Shown here: positions 54,381-63,180 of the stretch, piece by piece
How positions within the stretch are numbered: the first letter of the stretch is position 1
Layout: each line of letters begins with the position of its first letter
Source of the DNA: Alphaproteobacteria bacterium
GTDB lineage: Bacteria; Pseudomonadota; Alphaproteobacteria; Caulobacterales; Maricaulaceae
Assembly (NCBI GenBank): GCA_016124205.1
Contig: WGOD01000001.1
Coordinates: 248,001-312,000 of the forward strand
Direction: 5' to 3'
Length of the DNA stretch: 64,000 bases
Notes under the pieces: generated by a model
The model's input: only the letters and a program-made list of their open reading frames with translations
Database searches by the model: none
What the model was told of the DNA's origin: nothing
Position numbers and translations under genes: made by a program

Positions 54381-57300
54381 ATGTTCCTGACTCGCTTCGC
54401 GCTCAAGAATCCCGTGGCGGTGCTGATCGCCGTTCTGCTCATTGGCGTCGTCGGCGCGATGGCGTTCACACGCCTGCCGCTGCAACTGTTCCCGGACACG
54501 AGCCAGCCTCAGCTCTTCGTGATGACGGGATGGCGCAGCGCGTCGCCGCAGGAGATGGAATCGGAAATCGTCGAGCCGATGGAGCAGGCCCTGACCGGCA
54601 TATCCGGGCTTGAGGAAATGCGGGTGAATATCAATCAGGGCTTTTCCTTCATTGCCCTGAGCTTCGCCAACGGCACCGATATGGATCAGGCCTATATCGA
54701 GGTGATCGGCCGGATGAACCAGCTGCCGCCGATGCCGCTCGATGCGTTCGGACCGAACGTCATCAACGGTGCAGCCGGCGGATCCGGCGACATGCTGATC
54801 TATTATTTCATCCAGTTGCTGCCGGATAACCCGAACGAGGTCGACGATTTCGCCGATTTCGCCTCGAACGTGGTTGTGCCGCGCCTGTCCTCGCTGCCTG
54901 GTGTCGCGAATGCCCAGATCAACTGGGGCCTCCGGAACCGCGAATTCCAGATCATCCTCGATCCCTATCGCGCGGCCGCGCTTGGCGTGTCGATCCCGGA
55001 GATCGCGGCGGCGCTGAACGGCAATCGTGACGTGTCCGGCGGTAACGCGACGGTCGGTCGGCGGTCCTTCGTCCTGAACTATGAGGGGCAATACGACCCC
55101 CGCGAACTGCGCGATCTCGTCATCGACTGGCGCGACGGACGGCCTGTGCGTCTGAGCGATGTCGCCTCGGTCGGGATCGGACTGGGCGAGCGCCAGGGCT
55201 TTGCCTTCCAGAACGGCAATCCGGCAATCGGCATTGCGGTCAGCCGGCAGAATGGCGCCAACGTGCTCTCGACGCTGCAAGCAGTCCGGGCGGAGGTGGA
55301 GCGGCTGAACGCGAACGAGGCCGCCGAACTTGGCCTGAACCTGCAGCCTTCCTTCGACTCCTCGGTCTTCATCAACCGGGCCATCAACCTGCTTCGGACC
55401 AATCTGCTGTTCGGCGTGGTGCTGGCGATCGGAGGATTGTGGTTGTTCCTGCGCCGGGCGCGGGCGACGGCGATCATCGCGCTGGCCATTCCGATCTGCC
55501 TGCTGGCCACGCTGATCGTGCTGTTCGTTCTCGGACGATCGCTCAACGTCATCTCACTGGCCGGGCTCGCCTTCGCGACCGGTATGGTGCTCGACGCTGC
55601 CATCGTCGTGATGGAAAACATCGTGCGAAGACGGGAGGCGGGAGAGAGCCCGGAAACCGCATCGGCAAACGGGGCCGGGCAGGTGTGGGGGGCGCTGTTC
55701 GCCTCAACCACGACGACGGTCGCGATCTTCCTGCCGATCATCTTCCTCGACGACGCCGAAGGTCAGCTCTTCGCCGATCTGGCGATCACCATCGCGGTCG
55801 GAGTCGGCCTGTCGATGATCGTCGCGGTCACCATATTGCCGGTCGCGGCAGCGAAATGGGTGCGTTCGGGCGGGCTGGAGGCGAAGCAGCCCCTGCTGTC
55901 AAAACTCGCCGACTTCATCATGTTCGCCAGCGACCGGCCGGTGCGGCGCTATGGCATGATCGCCGCACTGGTTTCGGTGCCGCTCGGCCTGACCTGTGTG
56001 ATGTTGCCCAATCTCGACTATCTGCCGCCGGTCCGCCGCGATGCGATCGACGCCTTCTTCATGCTGCCTCCCGGATCGGACGGGGAGTGGGTGCGCGAGG
56101 AGGTCGTGCAGCCGGTCATGGAGCGGCTGGCACCCTATATGAACGGCGAACGCGAGCCGGCGCTGCGCAACTATTATATCGGCGGGCAGGGCGGGAATTT
56201 CGCGACGCTCGGCGTGCGTCCGCGCGACATTGCCGATGTCCGGGAACTGGAGCGCATCGTGCGCGACGAGATCGTGCAGGGCATTCCGGACGTGCAGGCG
56301 TTTGCGGCGCGCGGTGAGCTGTTCGGCAATTTCGGCGGCGGCGGCAATGTTCAGGTGAACATCCAGTCGGCCGAGCCGGGGCCGCTCGCGACTGCCGCGC
56401 AGGAGGGGATGCGCCTTCTGCGTGAGCGCTTCCCGACCTCCAACATCAACGCCAACCCGTCACCCCAGGCGACCCAGCCGAGCTATTCGATCATCCCGAA
56501 TGACCGCCGCATCCAGGAAGTGAACTGGACCCGCGCGGGTGTCGCCAGTGTCGTCTCGGCGATGGGCGATGGTCTGTTCGTCGGGGAGTATTTCGACGGC
56601 GACCGCCGGCTGAACATGATCCTGCGGTCCGATGGCTGGCGATCCGCGCAGGAACTGGAAGGCATGCCGGTCACCACACCGTCCGGCGTCGTCCTGCCGC
56701 TCGGCGACCTCGTCGATATCGAGGAAACGCTGACGCCCTCGGGTCTGCAGCGCCTCGACGGACGGCGCACGATTTCGCTCTTCATGTCGCAGCCTGAAGA
56801 CATGACGCTGCAGGAGGTGCTCGCCGTCATTCAGAACGAGATCGAACCACAACTGCGTGCGGCCCTGCCGGCGGACGGGTCGATCACCTATGGCGGCGCG
56901 GCCGATGCGCTGAACCGGGCGATCAACACGATGACGCAGAACTTCCTGTTTGCGCTGTTCATCCTGTTCCTGATCCTTGCCGGCCTGTTCCGGTCGATCC
57001 GGGATGCCGGTCTTGTGCTGATCACCATTCCGCTGGCGACCGTCGGCGGCGTGGCGGTGCTGCGCATCCTCGACATGGTGATGCAGGCGACAACGCACAC
57101 GCGTCAGCCGCTCGACCTTCTGACGATGATGGGCTTCATCATCCTGCTGGGGCTCGTCATCAACAACGCCATCCTGCTGGTCGATCAGACGCGTCAGGGC
57201 GAACGCGAGGGTCTTGGCCGACGCGAAGCCGTCGACCAGGCGCTGCGGATGCGGATGCGGCCGATCTTCATGTCGACGCTGACCAGCATTCTCGGCATGA

Positions 57301-57476
57301 CGCCGCTGCTGATCTTCCCCGGCGCGGGCAGCGAAATCTATCGCGGTCTTGCCGCGGCGATCGTCGGAGGCATGGCGGTGTCGATGATCTTCACGCTTTT
57401 CCTTCTGCCGTCGCTTCTGCGGATCGGTGAAACCCGTGCGGCGCCCGTCGCCCTCAATCCGCAGCCTGCGGAATAG
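54381..57476 (+). CDS. RND efflux transporter permease (HAE1 family)
   Basis: 1031-residue inner-membrane pump with 12 predicted TM segments and two large periplasmic loops. It begins MFLTRFALKNPVAVLIAVLL and has the family elements PDTSQPQLFVMTGWRSASPQEME and LGLVINNAILLVDQTRQGEREG. The proton-relay Asp pair in TM4 is LDAA (first Asp kept, second Ala), and the TM10 Lys position reads N in VINNAIL, so the coupling site differs from AcrB. The adaptor follows 11 nt downstream, the reverse of the usual order. Substrate unknown. Confidence 0.92.
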   Translation: MFLTRFALKNPVAVLIAVLLIGVVGAMAFTRLPLQLFPDTSQPQLFVMTGWRSASPQEMESEIVEPMEQALTGISGLEEMRVNINQGFSFIALSFANGTDMDQAYIEVIGRMNQLPPMPLDAFGPNVINGAAGGSGDMLIYYFIQLLPDNPNEVDDFADFASNVVVPRLSSLPGVANAQINWGLRNREFQIILDPYRAAALGVSIPEIAAALNGNRDVSGGNATVGRRSFVLNYEGQYDPRELRDLVIDWRDGRPVRLSDVASVGIGLGERQGFAFQNGNPAIGIAVSRQNGANVLSTLQAVRAEVERLNANEAAELGLNLQPSFDSSVFINRAINLLRTNLLFGVVLAIGGLWLFLRRARATAIIALAIPICLLATLIVLFVLGRSLNVISLAGLAFATGMVLDAAIVVMENIVRRREAGESPETASANGAGQVWGALFASTTTTVAIFLPIIFLDDAEGQLFADLAITIAVGVGLSMIVAVTILPVAAAKWVRSGGLEAKQPLLSKLADFIMFASDRPVRRYGMIAALVSVPLGLTCVMLPNLDYLPPVRRDAIDAFFMLPPGSDGEWVREEVVQPVMERLAPYMNGEREPALRNYYIGGQGGNFATLGVRPRDIADVRELERIVRDEIVQGIPDVQAFAARGELFGNFGGGGNVQVNIQSAEPGPLATAAQEGMRLLRERFPTSNINANPSPQATQPSYSIIPNDRRIQEVNWTRAGVASVVSAMGDGLFVGEYFDGDRRLNMILRSDGWRSAQELEGMPVTTPSGVVLPLGDLVDIEETLTPSGLQRLDGRRTISLFMSQPEDMTLQEVLAVIQNEIEPQLRAALPADGSITYGGAADALNRAINTMTQNFLFALFILFLILAGLFRSIRDAGLVLITIPLATVGGVAVLRILDMVMQATTHTRQPLDLLTMMGFIILLGLVINNAILLVDQTRQGEREGLGRREAVDQALRMRMRPIFMSTLTSILGMTPLLIFPGAGSEIYRGLAAAIVGGMAVSMIFTLFLLPSLLRIGETRAAPVALNPQPAE

Positions 57477-57487
57477 GAGCCCTTTCG

Positions 57488-58573
57488 ATGAAACGCTTTT
57501 TCATTCCTCTGGCCGCAATCCTGGCGTTCGCGACGGGTGGTTTCCAGCAGGCGGGCGGACCGCCGCCAGCGAACGTCCGTGTTGCCACCTCCGAAATGCG
57601 GGAAATGGCGCGGCAGATCGAAAGCCCGGCCAGCGTCTACAGCCGGAATGATGCGCAGATCGCATCCGAAGCCTCGGGCCGCGTCGTGGATGTCGCGGAA
57701 GCCGGTGACTGGGTCGAGGCCGGCGAGCCGGTCGCGCAGCTGGATGACCGTATGGCGCGCCTGGCACTGGACGAGGCGCGGTCGCGCTACGCCCGGACTT
57801 CGGAGAATGCCGCCTATCAGGAAGGCGAACTGGAGCGCTGGACGCAGCTCGTCGAAAACGGCACGGCGGCGGCCAACCGGCTGCGTGAGGTGCAACTGGC
57901 CCGCAATCTGGCGGTTCAGGAGAACACAGAGGCGCGCAGCGCGGTCGAACGCGCCCGCCTCGACCTTGACCGGACGCGCGTCCTGGCCCCGTTCAGCGGC
58001 CGCGTGACCGAGCGCCTGATTGAGGTTGGCGAGTATGCCAATCCCGGCGCGCAGATCGTTCGCCTCGTGGATACGCAGCGGATCGAGGCCCGCGCTCAGG
58101 TGCCGGTTTCGGTCGCGCCCTATCTCCGTGAAGGTCAGACCATCCGCGTCAGCGACGGCACGAATGATGTCGATGCGCCGATCCGGGCGCTGATCCCGGT
58201 CGGCGATTCTGTAACCCGGACGTTTGAAGTACGGATCGATCTCTCGGATTCGCCCTGGCTGATCGGTTCGGCCGTGCGCGCGTCCTTCCCGACCGAAACG
58301 CCAGCGACGGTTGTTGCCTTGCCGCAGGATGCCGTGGTGCTGCGCAATGAAGGCAGCTTCGTCTGGGTGGTGTCGGAGGAGAATACCGCACGCCGCGTGC
58401 TGATCCGTAGCGGGGCGCAGGATGGCGACTGGATCGGTGTGACGGGCGAGATCGAGGCGGGCGACCGGGTCGTCGTCCGCGGCGCGGAAAACCTCCGCGA
58501 CGGTCAGCCGCTCAACATCCTCGACGACACCGAAAACACCGCCTCGAACGCGGTGGCCAGCAACGCCGGGTGA
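57488..58573 (+). CDS. RND periplasmic adaptor (membrane fusion protein)
   Basis: 361 residues. Signal peptide MKRFFIPLAAILAFATG, two lipoyl-like halves split by a helical hairpin: VYSRNDAQIASEASGRVVDVAEAGDWVEAGEPVAQLDDRMARLAL in parts, a coiled coil (about 90-150), LDLDRTRVLAPFSGRVTERLIEVGEYANPGAQIVRLVDTQRIEARAQV in parts, then barrel domain. No outer-membrane channel gene in this unit. Overlap-free, tail to tail with sdaA: TGA 58571-58573 abuts TCA 58574-58576. Confidence 0.9.
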   Translation: MKRFFIPLAAILAFATGGFQQAGGPPPANVRVATSEMREMARQIESPASVYSRNDAQIASEASGRVVDVAEAGDWVEAGEPVAQLDDRMARLALDEARSRYARTSENAAYQEGELERWTQLVENGTAAANRLREVQLARNLAVQENTEARSAVERARLDLDRTRVLAPFSGRVTERLIEVGEYANPGAQIVRLVDTQRIEARAQVPVSVAPYLREGQTIRVSDGTNDVDAPIRALIPVGDSVTRTFEVRIDLSDSPWLIGSAVRASFPTETPATVVALPQDAVVLRNEGSFVWVVSEENTARRVLIRSGAQDGDWIGVTGEIEAGDRVVVRGAENLRDGQPLNILDDTENTASNAVASNAG

Positions 58574-59959
58574 TCAGCACATCGGAACGTTGACGGCGAG
58601 ACCGCCGGTCGAGGTTTCCTTGTACTTGTCCGACATGTCCTTCGCGACCTCGGCCATGGTGCGGATCACCTGATCAAGCGAGACCTTGTGCTCGCCATCG
58701 CCCTTGAGGGCGAGGCGGGCCGCATCGATCGCCTTGATCGCGCCGATCGCGTTGCGTTCGATGCAGGGGATCTGGACGAGGCCGCCGACCGGGTCGCAGG
58801 TTAGGCCCAGATTGTGCTCCATACCGATCTCGGCGGCGTTCTCGATCTGGCGGTTGGCCCCACCGAGTGCCGCGGCAAGACCGCCGGCCGCCATCGAGCA
58901 GGCAACGCCGACTTCGCCCTGGCAACCGGCTTCCGCGCCGGAGATCGAGGCGTTCTTCTTGTAGAGTGCGCCGATCGCGGCGGCCGTCAGGAAGAAACGC
59001 AACATGGCGTCAGGATCATCGTCGCGGCGATGGTGGCGGTCGAAATAGCGTGCGACGGCGGGAATGATGCCGGCCGCGCCATTGGTCGGTGCGGTGACGA
59101 CCCGGCCGCCGGCGGCATTCTCCTCATTCACGGCCATGGCCCAGAGATTGATCCAATCCATCGCGGTGAGGGGATCGATTTCGGCCTTTTCCGGATTGTC
59201 GAGCAGGTCCCTGCGGATGGACGGCGCGCGGCGGCGGACGTTCAGCCCGCCGGGTAATGTGCCTGTCTCGCGAAGGCCGCGGTCGATGCAGTCCTCCATG
59301 GCGCGCCAGATCCGATCCACGCCATCGCGGATCTCCTGTTCGTCGCGGAACGCCGTCTCGTTGGCCATCATCAGGGCGGGGATGGTCAGGCCGTAGCGCT
59401 CGCACTGGGCGAGCAATTCATCGCCGGTATCGAAAGGAAACGGTTCGCCTTCGTGGTCACCGGTGACGGCCGAGTTGCGGCCGGCCTCAGCCTCGTCGAT
59501 CACGAAGCCACCGCCGATCGAATACCAGATTTCCTCGCGCAGCACGTCGCCATTGGCGTCCAGTGCGCGGAATTTCATGCCGTTCGAATGAAAGGGCAAG
59601 CGCGTTTCACCCTTCATCTTCACGTCGGTTGCAGGGTCGAGAGAAACTTCCTTCTTTCCCAGAAGGTTGATTCGCTTTTCCTTGCGCGCGGCATGAAGAC
59701 GGTTCTCGGCGTCGTCGGGGTCCAGCGTGTCGGGTTTTGCGCCTTCAAGGCCGAGAATGACCGCCTTGTCGGTGCCGTGACCCGGCCCGGTCAGGGCCAG
59801 AGAGCCATAAAGCTCAGCCTGAACCGTTTCGACGGCTTCGATGCCATGCTCGTCATCGACGCGAACCAGGAAGGAGCGCGCCGCAATCATGGGGCCGACC
59901 GTGTGCGAGCTGGACGGGCCGATACCGATCTTGAAGAGGTCGAAGACTCCGAAATGCAT
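58574..59959 (-). CDS. sdaA: L-serine dehydratase (iron-sulfur type)
   Basis: Converts L-serine to pyruvate and ammonia. 461 residues: N-terminal IGIGPSSSHTVGPM and C-terminal GEVGVACSMAAGGLAA, LTCDPVGGLVQIPCIERNAIGAIKAIDAA (in part), with the Cys that ligate the [4Fe-4S] cluster. It is one base after the stop of the RAM-domain gene, so co-transcribed with it. Role in serine catabolism and as pyruvate source. Confidence 0.94.
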   Translation of the reverse strand: MHFGVFDLFKIGIGPSSSHTVGPMIAARSFLVRVDDEHGIEAVETVQAELYGSLALTGPGHGTDKAVILGLEGAKPDTLDPDDAENRLHAARKEKRINLLGKKEVSLDPATDVKMKGETRLPFHSNGMKFRALDANGDVLREEIWYSIGGGFVIDEAEAGRNSAVTGDHEGEPFPFDTGDELLAQCERYGLTIPALMMANETAFRDEQEIRDGVDRIWRAMEDCIDRGLRETGTLPGGLNVRRRAPSIRRDLLDNPEKAEIDPLTAMDWINLWAMAVNEENAAGGRVVTAPTNGAAGIIPAVARYFDRHHRRDDDPDAMLRFFLTAAAIGALYKKNASISGAEAGCQGEVGVACSMAAGGLAAALGGANRQIENAAEIGMEHNLGLTCDPVGGLVQIPCIERNAIGAIKAIDAARLALKGDGEHKVSLDQVIRTMAEVAKDMSDKYKETSTGGLAVNVPMC

Positions 59960-59960
59960 G

Positions 59961-60227
59961 TCAGCCTTCGCCGAGGCCCTGGTCGCGCGTGAAGGCGTTG
60001 AAGCAGAGGATGGTCTGGGTGTCCTTGATGCCCGGGATGGTCTGAACCTTCTGGTTCACGAAGCGCCCGATATCGGCGTCCGCCTCCACCGAGAAGTGCG
60101 CCAGCAGGTCGAACGAGCCGGAGATCGAGTGGACCTGACGCGCTTCCTCGACCTGGTCGACCAGCGCCGCGGCGACGTCATAGGTCTGCCCCAGCTCGCA
60201 TTTGATGAAGACGAAGAATTGCCGCAT
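59961..60227 (-). CDS. stand-alone Lrp/AsnC ligand-binding (RAM) domain protein
   Basis: 88 residues, the C-terminal domain of Lrp/AsnC regulators only; the HTH domain is absent. FVFIKCELGQTYDVAAALVDQVEEARQVHSISGSFDLLAHF in parts, IGRFVNQKVQTIPGIKDTQTILCF. It likely forms beta-barrel-like dimers or decamers that bind an amino acid; position before sdaA suggests serine or related feedback. Co-transcribed with sdaA. Confidence 0.85.
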   Translation of the reverse strand: MRQFFVFIKCELGQTYDVAAALVDQVEEARQVHSISGSFDLLAHFSVEADADIGRFVNQKVQTIPGIKDTQTILCFNAFTRDQGLGEG

Positions 60228-60284
60228 CGCACCACTCCCGATTGGTTGGGCGCACCCTAGTGTGCGCCGCGTCTGCGTGCCAGA

Positions 60285-61901
60285 TCAGGTCTCAGCCTCG
60301 CGCAGACGGAAACGCTGGATCTTGCCGGTCTGCGTCTTGGGCAGGGCCTCCGCGTAGATCACGCGGCGCGGGTATTTGTAGGGCGCGATGGTGCGCTTCA
60401 CGAAGGCCTGGATGTCCGCGGTCAGGGCGTCATTACCGGCATGGCCGTCCTTCAGCACGATATGTGCGGTCACCACACTGCCGCGCTCCTCGCAAGGTGT
60501 GCCGACGACGGCGCATTCCATGACCGCGTCGTGCATGAGCAGCGCCTGCTCTACCTCGGGTCCAGCAATGTTGTAGCCGGACGAGACGATCAGATCGTCA
60601 TTGCGCGCGACATACCAGAAATACCCGTCCGTATCGCGGCGATAGAGATCGCCGGTGATGTTCCAGCCGTCCTGCACATAGGACTTCTGCCGGTCGTCAT
60701 CGAGATAGAGGCAACCTGTGGGTCCGCGCACGGCGAGGCGGCCGATCTCGCCGTCGGGAACCGGGTTGCCGTCCTCGCCGATCACCTTCGCCTCGTAGCC
60801 GGGGACGGGTTTGCCGGTAGAGCCGGGGCGGATTTTCGACCCCGAGGCGGAGATGAAGATGTGGATCATTTCCGTCGCGCCGATCCCGTCGATCAGCGAG
60901 ATGCCGGTTTCCACCTTCCACGCCTGCCATGTCGCGGCGGGAAGGTGTTCGCCGGCGGAGACGCCGCCCTTGAGCGAAGAGAGGTCGAACCGGTCCTTGA
61001 GACCCAGCACGACGCGGTAGCCGGTCGGAGCGGTGAAGGTGTGCGTGACCCCGAAGCGCTCGATTGTTTCGCACAGGGCCTCGAAACCGGGCTTCGAGGG
61101 CAGGGCGACCGCTGCGCCGAACCGTGCGGGGAAGACGACGAACGCCCCGAGCCCGAAGGTGAAGGCAAAGGGCGGCGTGCCCGCATAGATGTCACCCGGC
61201 TTCGTATGCAGGTGATGCTTCGCGAAACTGTCGGCCATGGCCAGCACGTTGCGGTGGAAGTGCGCGCACGCCTTCGGCTGGCCCGTCGTGCCTGACGTGA
61301 AGGCGATCAGCGCGATATCGTCCGCCGCCGTGTCGCAATTCTCGAACGTGTCGGGTTTTCGGGCGGTGAGTGCGCCGAGCATCTTGCCCTCGCCCCATTC
61401 CACCACGTCGGTGAGCGGCGTGTCGGCCTTGGCCACCGCGTGGACCGGCTCGGCCAGTCTTGCGTCGCAAAGGGCAAGGCGGATATCGGCCTTGGTGACG
61501 ACCTTGGTCAGTTCCGCCTCGCGCAGGAGGGGCATGGTCGCGACCACGATTCCGCCGGCCTTCAGGATGGCGTACCAGGCGATGACCATCTCGGCGCTGT
61601 TGGGCCCGTGCAAAAGGACGCGGTTGCCCGGCCGAAGCCCCAGATCGTCGACCAGCGCATGCGCCATGCGGTTCGCCGCGGCGAGCAGCTGGGCATAGGT
61701 GAGGGTCTTTTCGGCCGAATAGACCGCCACACGGCCTCCATGGCCACTCTTCACGGCGCGGTCGAGCAACTCGGCGGCGGCGTTCAGGCGGTCAGGATAT
61801 TGAACGTCGGGCGTGGTGAAGATCAGGTCCGGCCAGTCGGACTCCTCGGGCAGCGCTTCGCGCGCGCTCGTGTCGACATAGCCCGTGGGCTGCATCGGCA
61901 T
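60285..61901 (-). CDS. benzoate/2-aminobenzoate-CoA ligase-like acyl-CoA synthetase
   Basis: ATP-dependent adenylate-forming ligase. 538 residues from ATG 61901 (GGGGAG upstream). The P-loop-like motif is FTSGTTGQPKACAHFHRN, the A5-type NITGDLY, and the C-terminal Lys in KTQTGKIQRFRL. The N-terminal segment DTSAREALPEESDWPDLIFTTP (in part) resembles anthranilate- and benzoate-CoA ligases, so an aromatic acid is the likely substrate. The neighbouring thiolase supports an aromatic pathway. Confidence 0.82.
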   Translation of the reverse strand: MPMQPTGYVDTSAREALPEESDWPDLIFTTPDVQYPDRLNAAAELLDRAVKSGHGGRVAVYSAEKTLTYAQLLAAANRMAHALVDDLGLRPGNRVLLHGPNSAEMVIAWYAILKAGGIVVATMPLLREAELTKVVTKADIRLALCDARLAEPVHAVAKADTPLTDVVEWGEGKMLGALTARKPDTFENCDTAADDIALIAFTSGTTGQPKACAHFHRNVLAMADSFAKHHLHTKPGDIYAGTPPFAFTFGLGAFVVFPARFGAAVALPSKPGFEALCETIERFGVTHTFTAPTGYRVVLGLKDRFDLSSLKGGVSAGEHLPAATWQAWKVETGISLIDGIGATEMIHIFISASGSKIRPGSTGKPVPGYEAKVIGEDGNPVPDGEIGRLAVRGPTGCLYLDDDRQKSYVQDGWNITGDLYRRDTDGYFWYVARNDDLIVSSGYNIAGPEVEQALLMHDAVMECAVVGTPCEERGSVVTAHIVLKDGHAGNDALTADIQAFVKRTIAPYKYPRRVIYAEALPKTQTGKIQRFRLREAET

Positions 61902-61986
61902 GGCATATCTCCCCTTGGTACGGCAGCGCTTCTTGTGGTGGTGTGACGCCGTCCGGATTCGCAATGTCTAGCACGGGAAGCCGCCA

Positions 61987-63171
61987 ATGACCGAAGCCTT
62001 CATTCTGGACGGTGTGCGTACGCCGATCGGCCGCTATGGCGGGGCGCTGTCGAGCGTGCGTCCCGACGATCTTGCCGCGCATGCGATGACGGCGCTTCTG
62101 GCGCGGCATCCGGGCCTCGATCCCGCTTCGCTCGACGAGGTGATCCTCGGCTGTGCCAACCAGGCGGGCGAAGACAACCGCAATGTCGCGCGCATGGCGC
62201 TGCTGGTCGCAGGCCTGCCGCAGAGCGTGCCGGGCGTGACGGTGAACCGGCTGTGCGCCTCGGGCCTCGAAGCCGTGGCGCAGGCGGCGCGCGCGGTGAA
62301 GACCGGTGAGGCGCGCTGCGTGATCGCCGGCGGCGTTGAAAGCATGTCGCGCGCGCCCTTCGTGATGGGAAAGGCGGAAAGCGCCTTCGACCGGCGTGCG
62401 GAGATGTTCGACACGACGATCGGCTGGCGCTTCGTGAACCCGAAACTCAACGAGATTTACGGCTGCGAGGCGATGGGCGAGACGGCGGAAAACCTCGCCG
62501 AGGAATTCGGCATTTCCCGCGAGGACCAGGACGCCTTCGCGCTGCGATCGCAAAGGCTTGCCGGTGCTTCTGAATCCAGACTGGCGGATCAGATCGTCGC
62601 CGTTCCCGTGCCGCAACGACGGGGCGATCCGGTGTCGGTGACGAAGGACGAGCATCCACGCCCTGACGTATCACCGGACGATCTCGCCAAGCTGAAGCCG
62701 GCCTTTCGCAAGGGTGGCAGCGTGACGGCCGGCAATGCGTCAGGCGTAAATGACGGCGCGGCGGCATTGCTGGTCGGTGGCGGGAAGTCCGGTGATCCAC
62801 TGGCGCGGATCGTGTCCTACGCCACCGCCGGGGTCGCGCCGCGCACGATGGGGATCGGCCCGGTCCCGGCGAGCGAAAAGGCGCTGAAGCTTGCTGGCCT
62901 CAGCCTCGATCAGATCGATGTGATCGAGCTCAACGAAGCCTTCGCCGCGCAGGTGCTCGCCTGTACGCGCAGCTGGGGCATCGCGGACGACGATCCGCGC
63001 CTCAACGCCTGGGGCGGGGCGGTCGCCCTCGGCCATCCGCTCGGCATGAGCGGCGCACGTCTGGCGCTGACGGCGGCGCACCGGTTGAAAGTGGAACAGG
63101 GTCGATACGCCCTCGTCACGCTGTGTGTCGGCGTCGGGCAGGGCGCGGCGATGGTGCTGGAGCGGGCGTAG
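61987..63171 (+). CDS. pcaF: 3-oxoadipyl-CoA thiolase (PcaF-like)
   Basis: Cleaves 3-oxoadipyl-CoA to succinyl-CoA and acetyl-CoA. 394 residues: catalytic Cys90 in [25 protein letters not shown], His in [10 protein letters not shown] and the C-terminal Cys in [10 protein letters not shown]. The close fit to PcaF or PaaJ comes from the [15 protein letters not shown] segment. Divergent from the CoA ligase. Sequence composition falls sharply directly after its stop. Confidence 0.88.
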   Translation: MTEAFILDGVRTPIGRYGGALSSVRPDDLAAHAMTALLARHPGLDPASLDEVILGCANQAGEDNRNVARMALLVAGLPQSVPGVTVNRLCASGLEAVAQAARAVKTGEARCVIAGGVESMSRAPFVMGKAESAFDRRAEMFDTTIGWRFVNPKLNEIYGCEAMGETAENLAEEFGISREDQDAFALRSQRLAGASESRLADQIVAVPVPQRRGDPVSVTKDEHPRPDVSPDDLAKLKPAFRKGGSVTAGNASGVNDGAAALLVGGGKSGDPLARIVSYATAGVAPRTMGIGPVPASEKALKLAGLSLDQIDVIELNEAFAAQVLACTRSWGIADDDPRLNAWGGAVALGHPLGMSGARLALTAAHRLKVEQGRYALVTLCVGVGQGAAMVLERA

Positions 63172-63180
63172 ACGACGAGT

